A stretch of DNA of 64,000 bases from contig CAWHIF010000007.1 in NCBI GenBank assembly GCA_963829235.1, positions 1-64,000 on the forward strand, written 5' to 3'. Source of the DNA: Bog-756 sp963829235. Its GTDB lineage: Bacteria; Actinomycetota; Acidimicrobiia; Acidimicrobiales; RAAP-2. The notes under the pieces are model-generated. The model was not told the DNA's origin. It did no database searches and saw only the letters and a program-made list of their open reading frames with translations. Positions 16,240 through 25,336 of this stretch are shown piece after piece (position 1 is the stretch's first letter; every line of letters begins with the position of its first letter). A program made the translations under genes and the position numbers.

Positions 16240-19200
16240 GAGGCCAGCTCCGTCACTGCCCGACCATCGAGGAGATCGCTCAGGGCGGTCACCAGCGCCG
16301 GCGGGACGGCCCATTCGAACACGCCATGGGGCCGGCCGTCACTCACCGGGACCTCGGGCCCGGTCATACCTCGGACGAACAGGTACGCCACCCCGCCGAG
16401 ATGGTCGGCCGGGCGGTAGCCGGACAACCTCCACCGGAGATAGCGGTGGAGGGCCACCGAATAGAGGAGCGCCTGCAGGGGGTAGTCGTGCTCGACCATG
16501 GCCTCGACCAGCCGCGCCGGGCGGTAGTCGTCAGGTCGGGGCGCCCTCCCGCGGGGGGTCAGCACGTTCGTCTTGTAGTCGGCCACCACGAAACGCGGGA
16601 CAGCCCCGTCGGCGATGCGCAGGATCAGGTCGATCGATCCGGTCAGGTGACCGGCCAGCTCCACGTCGATGAGCCCGTCGGCCATCCCGTCCGCCCAGGT
16701 CCGGAGGGGATCGTGCGGGTCGAGGTGGGCCAGCATGACCCGGCCCATCTCCGCCACGGTGGCACGGCGACCGCCCTCCCCGAGACGGAGGTCGAAGGAG
16801 ATCTCGTTCAGTCGGTCCCGAGGCCCGATATCGGCCAGGCACCGGTGGCGGCACAAAGGACCGAGCGGGGTCCGGATGGCCGAGCCGAGTCCGTCGATCA
16901 GAAGCTGACGCCCGAGCTCGGTGGTGCCGCCGGGTTCTCCGACCGGCGTGAGGTCCACCGGGTACTTGATCAACTGCCGATCGACGACGGCACCGAGCTC
17001 CCCGCCCGGTGCGCTCTCCCCGCTGAAGTCGACGTGTTCGAACACGGCGTGGACGAGCGTGCCGAACACGGTGCCGGCGGGCAGCCGGGCCAGGGGGCCG
17101 GTCCCATCGGGGTCGACCGACGCAGGAGGCAGGGACACCTCTCCGGCGGACCGGTCACCTCCATCGGATCCGTCGAGATCGCCGGCTCCTTCATCGGCGG
17201 CACCGCTGTCACCCAGCGACAGGTCGTAGGGATCTGACTCCGCCACGGCGGACTGATCGGCGAGGGCGGTGAACGACCACCTCCGAGCGGCGCGATCGGG
17301 GATGGCAGTCACCCGGGCCGCCTCGAGCGGCGGGGGGTCAGGTGTCCGGTCCCCATCGACCCAACGTGTGGTCGGCAAGGGCCCGTCGTCGATCGTGTCG
17401 ATGCTGATGGTGTGCGCAGAGGCGTCGACCAGCGGTGACAGAGTGGGGACGATGCTCCCGTCCGCGGGGATGGGCACCGCGGCACCGAGGGGAACGCCGA
17501 CCTCCGGAGCGTCCTTCGAGGCGAAGAGCACACGGGCCAGTGCGGTGCGCGCACTGTTCTGACCGTTCGCCCACCACACGATGGTGTGGTGCTGGGCGCG
17601 GGTCAGGGCGACGTAGAGGAGCCGGAGCTGCTCACCCGCCGCGGCCGCCGCCGCCCACTCCTTCCTCTGCTTCGCCCGTGCGGCGTCGGGCCACGTCCTG
17701 CCCTTGCCCACGTCGAAGGCCTTTTGCCCACTGTCCGGATCGACGTAGATCACCGGGCTGGGGCCACCGGTCCGGCGCCAGAGCGTGGGCAGGCAGACGA
17801 TGGGGAACTCGAGTCCCTTGGCGGTCCATACGGTCATGACCTGGACCGCCTCCGCTTCGGATTCGATGCGCCGAGCGGTCACGTCTCCATCGAGCTCGGT
17901 GTCGAGGTCGGCACCCGGTGCGGTGTTGTCCAGGGTGGCCAGCAGCCCCGCCACGTTGGAGCGTCCGGTCGGGGTGGAACGGTGGAGGAGCTCGACCAGG
18001 TGATCGAGGTCGGTCATGTTCCGGTCTCCATCCGGGGACGACAGCACATTGGCCACGACCCCGCTGGCCGACCAGACCCGGGCCAGTACGTCGGCCACCG
18101 GATGGGTGGCCAACCGCTCCGACCAGTCGCGGAGGTGTTCCTGGATGTCGGAGAGGTCGGCGTCGGATGCGACAGCCACCTCCTCCGCGCCCCAACCGCC
18201 GAACCAGGACAACGCGTAGGTGCGGGCCCGCCGTGGGTCGGAGGGGCGGGCCATGCCGTGGAGCAGCCACCGCATCTGATCTGCGGCCGGCGAGACCAGC
18301 ACGTTCCCCGCGTTGGCAACGACAGCGGGAACTCCCTGGCTCGTGAGCGCGGCCTGCACCGCATTGCACTGATCGTTGGTGGTGACCAGGACGGCGATGT
18401 CGTCGGGGCGCACCTTGCGGGCCGCAGCATTCTCTGTGTCCGGCGGCAGGCTGGCGTTGTCGAGGAGGTCGCGGACCCGGGCCACCAGGTCCTTCTCGAT
18501 GGCGGCGGCCGCAGCATCGACCGCCACCTCTTTCCGCTGCTTGACCCGGCCGATCCCCGCACCGACCGCCAGCCGCAGCGACAACGCCGGCATGGGCCCG
18601 TCCTCGTCTGAGATGTGGCGGTCCTGGCTCTCCCGGGCGGCGGTGACCGGTACGAAGCCGATCGACCGGTCACCGAACGTGACCCCCTCGAACAGCACGT
18701 CGAGGGCGGTGAGCATGGCGGTGTCGGACCGCCAATTGGAGCGCATCGATCGGCGCTCGATGCGTGCGTTCCCGCCCACGGCGCGGATGTAGGTCTCGAT
18801 GTCACCGCCCCGGAAGCCGTAGATGGCCTGCTTCGGATCGCCGACCAGCACGAGGGAGGTGCCACCCGCCTCCTGGCCGAAGAGCGTCTCGAAGATCCTC
18901 CACTGGACCGGGTCGGTGTCCTGGAACTCGTCGATCAACGCCACCTTGAACCGGCTCCGGAGCGTCTCGACCGCGGACATCGAGTGTGGACCGGTGATCG
19001 CATCGCACAGGTCGGTGAGCACAGTGTCGAAGCTCAGGGCCCCGCTCATCCGCCGCCGCTCCCCCATCCGGGCAAGAGACTCCATCACCAGGTTCCTCAG
19101 AACGACCTGGTCGCGGGAGGCACCCTGGTCCTCGGACCTGGGTTCGAGGAGCAGGTCCGGGCGGCCGGCGGCCTCGGTGGTGGCCGCGATCAGATGGCTC

Positions 19201-19751
19201 AACTTCGGGAGGTCGTCGGGAGGGTCCTCCCCCATGGCCGCGGCGGCCAGGACGTCGACACAGGTCTGCCTTCTCAGGTCATCGGCCTCCTCGACCAGCC
19301 GGGCATCGGGGTCCACGCCCCCGGTCATCCCCAGCGCGTTGCGGACCTGCGCGGCGAAGCCGTGGATGGTGGTGATCGTGGCCGCGTCGAAATCGGCGAT
19401 GGCCGCCCTGAGCCGTGCACGGTGCCGAACGACATCGCCTGATGCCAGGTGGCGGGCGACCTTGTCGTCACCGACCTCTGAGTGCCCGGGTTCGAGCCGG
19501 TCGGCCACCTCGATCAGTCGCTCGCGGACCCGGGCCCGGAGCTCGTTGGTGGCAGCACGGGTGAAGGTGACGATGAGCAGTTCGGATGCCGAGATGTCCG
19601 ACTCGGCCAGATACCGGGTGGCCAGGTCGGCGAGCGCATAGGTCTTGCCCGTGCCCGCGCTGGCCTCGATGGCCAGGCATCGCTCGGGCAGTTCGTCGTC
19701 GACGGCGAACGGGACGTCGGGCGCGTCGGGCGCATCGGGCATGATCGTCAC
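16236..19751 (-). CDS. recB: Exodeoxyribonuclease V subunit beta (RecB)
   Basis: A 1171-residue helicase-nuclease. The UvrD-type motor has Walker A ASAGTGKT at residues 30-37, FTRAATNELRARV, Walker B LIDEFQDTDP, LVGDPKQAIYGFRGGD and, after the insertion, VWTAKGLEFP and YVALTRAQHH. The C-terminal nuclease carries GSIDLI and D1058-Y-K1060 in the VADYKTN motif, plus a QALLYSVALHRYL helix, so DNA cleavage is expected. GTG 19751 overlaps the recC stop; ATG 19742 is the alternative. With RecC and RecD it processes double-strand ends for recombination and degrades unprotected linear DNA. Confidence 0.95.
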   Translation of the reverse strand: MTIMPDAPDAPDVPFAVDDELPERCLAIEASAGTGKTYALADLATRYLAESDISASELLIVTFTRAATNELRARVRERLIEVADRLEPGHSEVGDDKVARHLASGDVVRHRARLRAAIADFDAATITTIHGFAAQVRNALGMTGGVDPDARLVEEADDLRRQTCVDVLAAAAMGEDPPDDLPKLSHLIAATTEAAGRPDLLLEPRSEDQGASRDQVVLRNLVMESLARMGERRRMSGALSFDTVLTDLCDAITGPHSMSAVETLRSRFKVALIDEFQDTDPVQWRIFETLFGQEAGGTSLVLVGDPKQAIYGFRGGDIETYIRAVGGNARIERRSMRSNWRSDTAMLTALDVLFEGVTFGDRSIGFVPVTAARESQDRHISDEDGPMPALSLRLAVGAGIGRVKQRKEVAVDAAAAAIEKDLVARVRDLLDNASLPPDTENAAARKVRPDDIAVLVTTNDQCNAVQAALTSQGVPAVVANAGNVLVSPAADQMRWLLHGMARPSDPRRARTYALSWFGGWGAEEVAVASDADLSDIQEHLRDWSERLATHPVADVLARVWSASGVVANVLSSPDGDRNMTDLDHLVELLHRSTPTGRSNVAGLLATLDNTAPGADLDTELDGDVTARRIESEAEAVQVMTVWTAKGLEFPIVCLPTLWRRTGGPSPVIYVDPDSGQKAFDVGKGRTWPDAARAKQRKEWAAAAAAGEQLRLLYVALTRAQHHTIVWWANGQNSARTALARVLFASKDAPEVGVPLGAAVPIPADGSIVPTLSPLVDASAHTISIDTIDDGPLPTTRWVDGDRTPDPPPLEAARVTAIPDRAARRWSFTALADQSAVAESDPYDLSLGDSGAADEGAGDLDGSDGGDRSAGEVSLPPASVDPDGTGPLARLPAGTVFGTLVHAVFEHVDFSGESAPGGELGAVVDRQLIKYPVDLTPVGEPGGTTELGRQLLIDGLGSAIRTPLGPLCRHRCLADIGPRDRLNEISFDLRLGEGGRRATVAEMGRVMLAHLDPHDPLRTWADGMADGLIDVELAGHLTGSIDLILRIADGAVPRFVVADYKTNVLTPRGRAPRPDDYRPARLVEAMVEHDYPLQALLYSVALHRYLRWRLSGYRPADHLGGVAYLFVRGMTGPEVPVSDGRPHGVFEWAVPPALVTALSDLLDGRAVTELAS

Positions 19752-22700
19752 GCGGGCCGGCCCGCGGCGCCGGCGGACGGAGCCGCTGTCCACGGTGCGG
19801 TCGAGTCATCCATGGCCCCGAAGAGGTAGTGGGCAAACCGGGAGACCCGGTGACCGGCATCGCCCGGATCGCCGGGTCGGGGCTCGAGGCTCATGACCTC
19901 GTTGAACTCGAGACGACCGTGAGCCAGCACGACCGATGGACTGCCCCCCTCCTGGTACGGATATTTCGTCGACCAGTCGCCCGGTGTAACGGTGCCCCGG
20001 TACACCGCGTAGGAGAGGCCGGGGAAGAACGGGATCGGTTCGCACATGCCGGTCCGGAAGCAGTCGACGGCCACCGCCAGGGCGCCGAGGGCGGTTGACG
20101 ACCAGGTGGAAGGGTCACCGGCGATCCCGATGTCGAGCACGTCGGCCGGGAGACCGGCTTTGTCGGCCCTGCCCATGGCCACTGATCGCCACCGCTCGGA
20201 GGGACAGGCGGCTCCGAGGCTCATGAGGTCGAGCCAGGCATGGATCCGGTACTCAGGCTTGAGACGGGAGAACCCCACTCGGGCGGGCCCGCGGGACGCG
20301 CCCCGGAGACGGAGCGGGACCGATCCCACCACACGGGTGCCGTCGGCCAGCTCGACATCGATCTCGAACGGCTCGGCGGGACCATTTCCGACCCCCCGTG
20401 CGGCCGCCGCACCCACCAGTGCATCGACCTCGAGCTCGATGGCCTCGACCGCCAGGTCCTCCAGTGAGCCCGGTGGCAGCGTTCCCCGCTTCCGCTCGAC
20501 CGCTCGCCACCGGTCTGTGGTCACCCCGCCCATCCGGGCATGGAGCATCCTCGTGGCCACCTGCCAGCGCACCAATCCGATCAAGTCCACCGGGAGGAGC
20601 GACGAAGGTTCTTCCTCGGCCTCGGGCAGACGCGCCCCGAGACGCTGACCGACGAAGAAGGCGGAGGGGCTCCGGAAGAACCGGCGGAGCTGGTCCAACT
20701 CGACGACACGTTCATCGACCGGTCCGAGTGGTGCAGGAAGGAAGGGTGACGGGCGCCGGGCTGGTTCTCGACGGGCCCGGGCCCCGTCCAGGCTCCTCGT
20801 GTCGAAGCCCCAGGGCGTCCCTGGAACGAGGGCGTCCTTCTCGAAGCAACGGGGGTCGAACGGCTGACGGGGATGGTCGATCTCGAGGCGGCCGGCGAGC
20901 TCCGGTCGGCGATCAGGTGCGACCAGCGAGGTCACCGCGTCGAAGAGCTCGGCCACGACCACGGCCCGGGGGACCTCCTGATTGGTCCGCACATCGTGGC
21001 CGTCGCGCAGGACGACCAGATGGTCGCCCGCAGAGAGCACGGCCTCCAGCAACGACTGACGCATTTCGGCCCGGGGTTCGGGATCTCCCAGCTCGGGGGC
21101 GGCCGCGACCAGGTCGTCGCCAGGGGCGGACATCGAACCGAACGCCGGCTGATCCATCCCGAGCAGACAGACGACCCGGAAAGGGATCCAGCGGAGCGGT
21201 GTCAGCGAACTGACGGTGATGCCGCCCCGGAAGTAGTCGGGGCGGCCGGGAAGCGATTCGAGTCGCTCGTCGATCAGCCTCCTGACATCGACGAAGTCGA
21301 GGGGCGTCGACGACTGCTCGCCCTCGACGGTGGCGGACTCGAGGATCCCGTCGAAGATCCGGTCGAGCGCGTCGGACTGCCACCGGCCATCGCGGTCGGT
21401 TGCGAACAAGGCCGCACAGGTTTCCCGCAATACTCCGACCCACGACAGGAGTGATTGCGACGTGCGCGTCTCCACGACCATCCGCCGCAGGTGCCAGAGG
21501 GCCTCGGCCAGCCGACCGATGGTGTCGGTCGCCGACGGGTCCATCTCGTACGGCGCAACGTCGCCCACGGCGAGAACGAGGTCGTCGCTGTGAACGGTGG
21601 CTCCCACAAGGAGCCGGTCGAGGGCGGCCTGCCACGTGTTGGTCCGGATCTCCTCGGGGATCCCGAACCAGCCCCGATGCGGAGGGTCGAGGCCCCACCG
21701 AACACTGGCTCCGTTGACCCAGTCGGCGATGTCGTTCAGCTCGTCGTCATCGAACCGGAACCGCTCGCGGACCGGACCGAGAGCCAGGAAGTCGAGGACG
21801 GCGGAGGCTTCGAACCGGCCACCGACCAACTCGATGAGCGCGACGGTGGCACTCAGCAGGGGGTTGGTGGACCGGATCGACTGGTCGGCGATCCGGTAGC
21901 GCAGTGCAGGTGCACCGCGAGCCGATATCGATCCGTGCTGCGAAGGTGTCGACGCCTCGGCTGAGGGACCGAAGACCGCCTGGATCAGCGGGGCGAAGGT
22001 TTCGATGGCCGGACAGACCACCAAGATGTCGTCTTCGCAGAGGTCGGAGCCGGGATCGTTCAGCAGGTGCAACACCACGTCGCGCAAGACCTCCACCTGC
22101 CGGGTCGCTCCGAAGCAGGCGTGGAACTGCACGGAGCGGTCGCCCGGGTCGTACCGCTCGGCCTCCCCGGGCCCGGCGTTGGATCGGATGTCACGTTGCA
22201 GGCGGTCAAGGAGGCTGGCCCGGCGGGGCCGGTCGTCGGCCTCGACCCGCTCGGCCTCGGGAAGACCTTCGGCCCCAGCTTGGGCCAGAAGCACAGCGGT
22301 CTCCCGGTGCAGCCGGCCCCACGAGCGCAGGAGGGGCTGTTCCACCATCACGGCCGTGGAGTCGTCGGCGCGGAGCCGCGGTCCGCCATCGGGCGGATGG
22401 GGGCCGGTCCGACGCAGGTCGCCGGAGTCGAAACGGGATGGCTCGAGTAGGAAGAGGTGGACGTCCCGGTGTCGGGCGACCGCCTGCGCCAAGTCGACGA
22501 ACCCGCCCCCGGGCAGCAACGTGAACCCGAAGAACACGAGCCGTGGGGGAAGGTCGAGGACCAGTTCACCCCCGGCCACCCGTTCCAGCAACCCGGGCCA
22601 CCGCTCGGGCGGGCTGGGCTGGCCGACCTCGTGGCGAACCAGGCGCCAGAGGTGTGGCTGCCACGAAGCAGCGTCCGACACGCGGCGCCCGGATCCGTCA

Positions 22701-23173
22701 ACGTCCTGGCCGGCCGACCACGATCGGACCATCTCCGGTCGGTGCAGGTGGTAGCGGTCGAAGAGGTCGGCCACGCGGCGGGCCTGTGCGTAACGGGACG
22801 CACCCGGAGGCAGCCGGTGGAGAGCAGCCAGCCCGGGGTCGTCCCCGGCCCGCCGGGTGACGGCCAACACCGGCCAGACGAGGCGGTCGATGGTCCAGGG
22901 ATCCCGATCTGGATCGTCCCGACCGGCGGCCAGAACGCAGCTCCCGAGGGTCCCCGGATAGGCGCGGACGAAGTTGGCGGCCACTCCATCTCCGCCGCCC
23001 GGGTGGCTCGCGCCCAGATGCCTGGCCAGCTCGAGGGTCAACCACCTGCGCATCCCGTCCGACGGAACGGCCAGCCACTCCGGGGTCATCGGGTCGGCCG
23101 GTGGACCACTCAACACCTCGGCCACTCGACCGACCAGCGGGAGAGCCTGGTCGGCCGAGTAGATGCGCATCAT
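19748..23173 (-). CDS. recC: Exodeoxyribonuclease V subunit gamma (RecC)
   Basis: A 1141-residue RecC, the scaffold and Chi-recognition subunit. It has a degenerate helicase layout: an N-terminal MRIYSADQALPLV strand, LVFFGFTLLPGGGFVDLAQAVA, VVCPAIETFAPLIQAVFG, a central STNPLLSATVALIELVGGRFEASAVLDFL and VSSLTPLRWIPFRVVCLLGMDQPAFG, and a C-terminal inactive nuclease fold. No Walker A is present, as expected for the family. It is the first gene of recC-recB-recD. Two ATG codons (23173 and 23170) are possible starts; a TAGGGT lies eight bases upstream. Confidence 0.93.
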   Translation of the reverse strand: MMRIYSADQALPLVGRVAEVLSGPPADPMTPEWLAVPSDGMRRWLTLELARHLGASHPGGGDGVAANFVRAYPGTLGSCVLAAGRDDPDRDPWTIDRLVWPVLAVTRRAGDDPGLAALHRLPPGASRYAQARRVADLFDRYHLHRPEMVRSWSAGQDVDGSGRRVSDAASWQPHLWRLVRHEVGQPSPPERWPGLLERVAGGELVLDLPPRLVFFGFTLLPGGGFVDLAQAVARHRDVHLFLLEPSRFDSGDLRRTGPHPPDGGPRLRADDSTAVMVEQPLLRSWGRLHRETAVLLAQAGAEGLPEAERVEADDRPRRASLLDRLQRDIRSNAGPGEAERYDPGDRSVQFHACFGATRQVEVLRDVVLHLLNDPGSDLCEDDILVVCPAIETFAPLIQAVFGPSAEASTPSQHGSISARGAPALRYRIADQSIRSTNPLLSATVALIELVGGRFEASAVLDFLALGPVRERFRFDDDELNDIADWVNGASVRWGLDPPHRGWFGIPEEIRTNTWQAALDRLLVGATVHSDDLVLAVGDVAPYEMDPSATDTIGRLAEALWHLRRMVVETRTSQSLLSWVGVLRETCAALFATDRDGRWQSDALDRIFDGILESATVEGEQSSTPLDFVDVRRLIDERLESLPGRPDYFRGGITVSSLTPLRWIPFRVVCLLGMDQPAFGSMSAPGDDLVAAAPELGDPEPRAEMRQSLLEAVLSAGDHLVVLRDGHDVRTNQEVPRAVVVAELFDAVTSLVAPDRRPELAGRLEIDHPRQPFDPRCFEKDALVPGTPWGFDTRSLDGARARREPARRPSPFLPAPLGPVDERVVELDQLRRFFRSPSAFFVGQRLGARLPEAEEEPSSLLPVDLIGLVRWQVATRMLHARMGGVTTDRWRAVERKRGTLPPGSLEDLAVEAIELEVDALVGAAAARGVGNGPAEPFEIDVELADGTRVVGSVPLRLRGASRGPARVGFSRLKPEYRIHAWLDLMSLGAACPSERWRSVAMGRADKAGLPADVLDIGIAGDPSTWSSTALGALAVAVDCFRTGMCEPIPFFPGLSYAVYRGTVTPGDWSTKYPYQEGGSPSVVLAHGRLEFNEVMSLEPRPGDPGDAGHRVSRFAHYLFGAMDDSTAPWTAAPSAGAAGRPA

Positions 23174-23181
23174 GATCCTGG

Positions 23182-23187
23182 ACCCTA
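23182..23187 (-). promoter_or_regulatory. -10 element TAGGGT for the recCBD operon
   Basis: TAGGGT sits eight bases before the recC ATG with no Shine-Dalgarno; the probable promoter of the three-gene operon. Confidence 0.4.
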
Positions 23188-23220
23188 CTCAGGGGGTGCG
23201 ACACTCAGGGACGTTCCGGG

Positions 23221-23260
23221 GCTGCCCGGCTGCCCGGCTGCCCGGCTGCCCGGCTGCCCG
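23221..23260. repeat. Five perfect tandem copies of GCTGCCCG
   Basis: The octamer GCTGCCCG is repeated five times without a mismatch in the divergent gap between recC and the DUF5684 gene, followed by an imperfect pair built on GCGCCATCGG/CACCATCGG. Confidence 0.9.
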
Positions 23261-23350
23261 GCGCCATCGGCACCATCGGCGCCCCGTGGGGGCTGAGGTG
23301 ATAGCAAGGATGCCGTCGGTCCCGTGCCGGGCCGATCGCACCGAAGGGGA

Positions 23351-23992
23351 ATGATGGGACAATTGTTGGCAGCAACCACCCATGTAGACGGCGGATTCAT
23401 CGCGGCCTCGATCATCTGGTTCCTCATCTACTACGTGTGCACGGCCCTCGGGATGTACGGGGCATTCACGAAGGCGGGATCCTACGGCCAGCCCAAGTGG
23501 GCGGCATTCATCCCGCTCTACCGCTTCATCATCATGCTGCGGGTCGCGGGCAGGCCGAGGATCTGGGGTTGGTTCCTGCTCTTGTACCTTCTCGGTGCGA
23601 TTCCGCTCATCGGGCTGGTGGCCAGCATCGGCCTCCTGATCGTCAGCATCTTCGTGCTCAACGATATTTCCAAGAGCTTCGGCCACGGCGCCGGCTTCAC
23701 CGTCGGACTCGTGTTGCTGCCGTTCATCTTCTGGCTGATCCTCTGGCTCGGCCCGAGCACCTATCGAGGTCCGGCCGGTCCGGAGGGCGGGGGCCAACCA
23801 GGTGGGGGCTACGGCGGTGGCTACGGCGGTGGCTACGCCCCGGAACCCGGCTATCCCCCGCCGCCACCCGGCTATCCCCCGCAGGGCGGGTTCCGCCCTC
23901 CGGCCCAGCCGCCCCCGCCCATGCCCGGCTATCCGCCGCCGCCACCCCGGGACCCACCGCCGCCGCCCGGGCAGATGCCCCCGCTCCAGTAG
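23351..23992 (+). CDS. DUF5684 domain-containing membrane protein with Gly/Tyr/Pro tail
   Basis: A 213-residue membrane protein. Residues 1-135 hold about four hydrophobic segments and the family hallmarks GSYGQPKWAAFIPLYRFIIMLRVAGRPRIWG and an aromatic WLILWLGPSTYRG end, matching DUF5684, a family of unknown role often predicted as signal-peptidase-like accessory membrane proteins. Residues from about 145 on are a flexible tail of GGGYGGGYGGGY followed by PPPPGYPP repeats. GAAGGGGA lies right before ATG 23351; a second ATG at 23354 has better ribosome-site spacing. Transcribed away from recC. Confidence 0.8.
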   Translation: MMGQLLAATTHVDGGFIAASIIWFLIYYVCTALGMYGAFTKAGSYGQPKWAAFIPLYRFIIMLRVAGRPRIWGWFLLLYLLGAIPLIGLVASIGLLIVSIFVLNDISKSFGHGAGFTVGLVLLPFIFWLILWLGPSTYRGPAGPEGGGQPGGGYGGGYGGGYAPEPGYPPPPPGYPPQGGFRPPAQPPPPMPGYPPPPPRDPPPPPGQMPPLQ

Positions 23993-24016
23993 TCGAGGGC
24001 GCGGCCGCCGGCTCGT

Positions 24017-24298
24017 TCAGCCGTTCCGCTCCACCGGGCCCAGCAGGGCGGCGGGGACGGCCTCCAGGGTCTCGAGGATGGCTTCGGCCAGAGCCCGGGC
24101 CGATCGGGCATCGAGCTCGAGCGCCACCCTGGCACCGGCACCGCGTGCGGGGTTGAGCAGATCGATGTTCAGAGTGTGGTCAGCGCTGGCATGGACCGGA
24201 TGGTCGAAGTAGACAGTGGCGTCGGACACCGGAAACCACCCTTGTGCCCCCTTACCGCTGCCCTGTACGTCCAGCGTGGTCGTCTGGTAGGTGCACAT
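24017..24298 (-). CDS. DUF6295 family protein
   Basis: A 93-residue soluble protein beginning MCTYQTTTLDVQGSGKGAQG and continuing WFPVSDATVYFDHPVHA and HTLNIDLLNP. This highly conserved start is the mark of the actinobacterial DUF6295 family, whose function is unknown. GGGAGGA lies six bases before ATG 24298. It starts 12 bases after the dienelactone hydrolase stop, so the two are one transcript. Confidence 0.82.
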   Translation of the reverse strand: MCTYQTTTLDVQGSGKGAQGWFPVSDATVYFDHPVHASADHTLNIDLLNPARGAGARVALELDARSARALAEAILETLEAVPAALLGPVERNG

Positions 24299-24310
24299 TG
24301 CGGTCCTCCC

Positions 24311-25057
24311 TCAGCTCTTGCCCAGATGGCGTCCGAAGAACTCCCAGATCCGTTGCCAGCCATCGCCGGCCGCCTCGGGTCGGTAGCTGGGCCGATCGGT
24401 GGCGAAGAAGGCGTGGCCCGCCCCTTCGTACGTATGGAACTCGAACTCCTTGCCCGCGTCAGTGAGCACCTTCTCGAGCTCGGCCACCTCCTCGGGTGAC
24501 GGGTACTTGTCCTCGGCCCCGAACAGCCCGAGCAGTGGACACGACAGGTTTTCGGCCAAGTGGACGATGGGCTGGACCTTGAGCGGCAGGCCCTCGGGTG
24601 CGGGAGCGACGACGAAGGCGCCATAGCAGTCGACGGCGGCATCGAGGTCAAGCATGCAGGCGGCGAGGAACGATTGGCGGCCGCCGGAGCAGTACCCGAT
24701 TGTGGCCACCTTGCCATTGGAACGTGCATGCGACCGGAGGTAGGCGGCCGCTCCCCCGACATCTCCGACCAGGCGCGCATCCGGCACGCCACCCTTGGCC
24801 CGGGCCGTGGCCGCGGCATCGTCGGGACTGGCCCCTGGAGCCTCGCGAGAGTAGAGGTTGGGGCAGACGGCGAGATAGCCATGGACGGCGAACTTCCTGG
24901 TGATCTCTTTTGTGGCCGCGTCGTATCCCGGCATGTGGTGGATGACCACCACCCCTCCGGTGGACGGTCCGTCCAATGGCTGGGCCAGATAGGCCTCGAT
25001 CTCGTCACCACCGTCACCGGTGATCTGGACCGTCTCTGCCCTCATCGCATCGCTCAT
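24311..25057 (-). CDS. Dienelactone hydrolase family protein
   Basis: A 248-residue alpha/beta hydrolase. The cysteine nucleophile lies in GYCSGG near residue 123, the acid in GAEDKYP and the His in GAGHAFF, which is the complete Cys-Asp-His triad of dienelactone hydrolases. It opens lactone rings of aromatic breakdown intermediates or acts on related esters in the cytoplasm. GGAG is ten bases before ATG 25057; ATG 25045 is an alternative. It is followed by the DUF6295 gene and preceded by a promoter with two strong palindromes. The MerR gene and drug exporter lie upstream on the same strand, which suggests a linked response to an aromatic or toxic compound. Confidence 0.92.
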   Translation of the reverse strand: MSDAMRAETVQITGDGGDEIEAYLAQPLDGPSTGGVVVIHHMPGYDAATKEITRKFAVHGYLAVCPNLYSREAPGASPDDAAATARAKGGVPDARLVGDVGGAAAYLRSHARSNGKVATIGYCSGGRQSFLAACMLDLDAAVDCYGAFVVAPAPEGLPLKVQPIVHLAENLSCPLLGLFGAEDKYPSPEEVAELEKVLTDAGKEFEFHTYEGAGHAFFATDRPSYRPEAAGDGWQRIWEFFGRHLGKS

Positions 25058-25118
25058 CGAAGTGGAACTCCTGTTCTGTCGGTGGGTCGATCAATCGTCA
25101 TGAAATCGGAAATCGTTG

Positions 25119-25147
25119 GTTCATCACGTCGCTTGTCGGAATTTCAA
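25119..25147 (-). promoter_or_regulatory. Promoter of the dienelactone hydrolase gene (TTGAAA-N17-ATGAAC)
   Basis: On the minus strand TTGAAA (25142-25147) and ATGAAC (25119-25124) are separated by 17 bases in an AT-richer stretch, about 60 bases before the gene. The twin palindromes lie directly upstream of this -35, a position typical of an activator site. Confidence 0.45.
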
Positions 25148-25160
25148 AATTGGCCGAATT

Positions 25161-25209
25161 ATCGGCTACAGCCGATGACTCATGGCGATCTCTATCGGCT
25201 GTAGCCGAT
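25161..25209. promoter_or_regulatory. Twin 16-bp palindromic operators
   Basis: ATCGGCTACAGCCGAT (25161-25176) and ATCGGCTGTAGCCGAT (25194-25209) are each near-perfect palindromes (ATCGGCT-NN-AGCCGAT) and are exact reverse complements of each other. Centre-to-centre distance is 33 bp, about three helical turns, so two dimers would bind on one face. The regulator is unknown; the adjacent MerR protein or an unlinked regulator could bind. Confidence 0.7.
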
Positions 25210-25336
25210 AAAACGGGCAAATTCGGAATCTGACAACAACACACTCCCGAGGTGAGAAGCAACCGGCCGCCCCTCCGCAGTGAGGACCGCAGCACGACGG
25301 ACACAAAGGTCGGTCCCCATCACCGAACGGGCGGCC

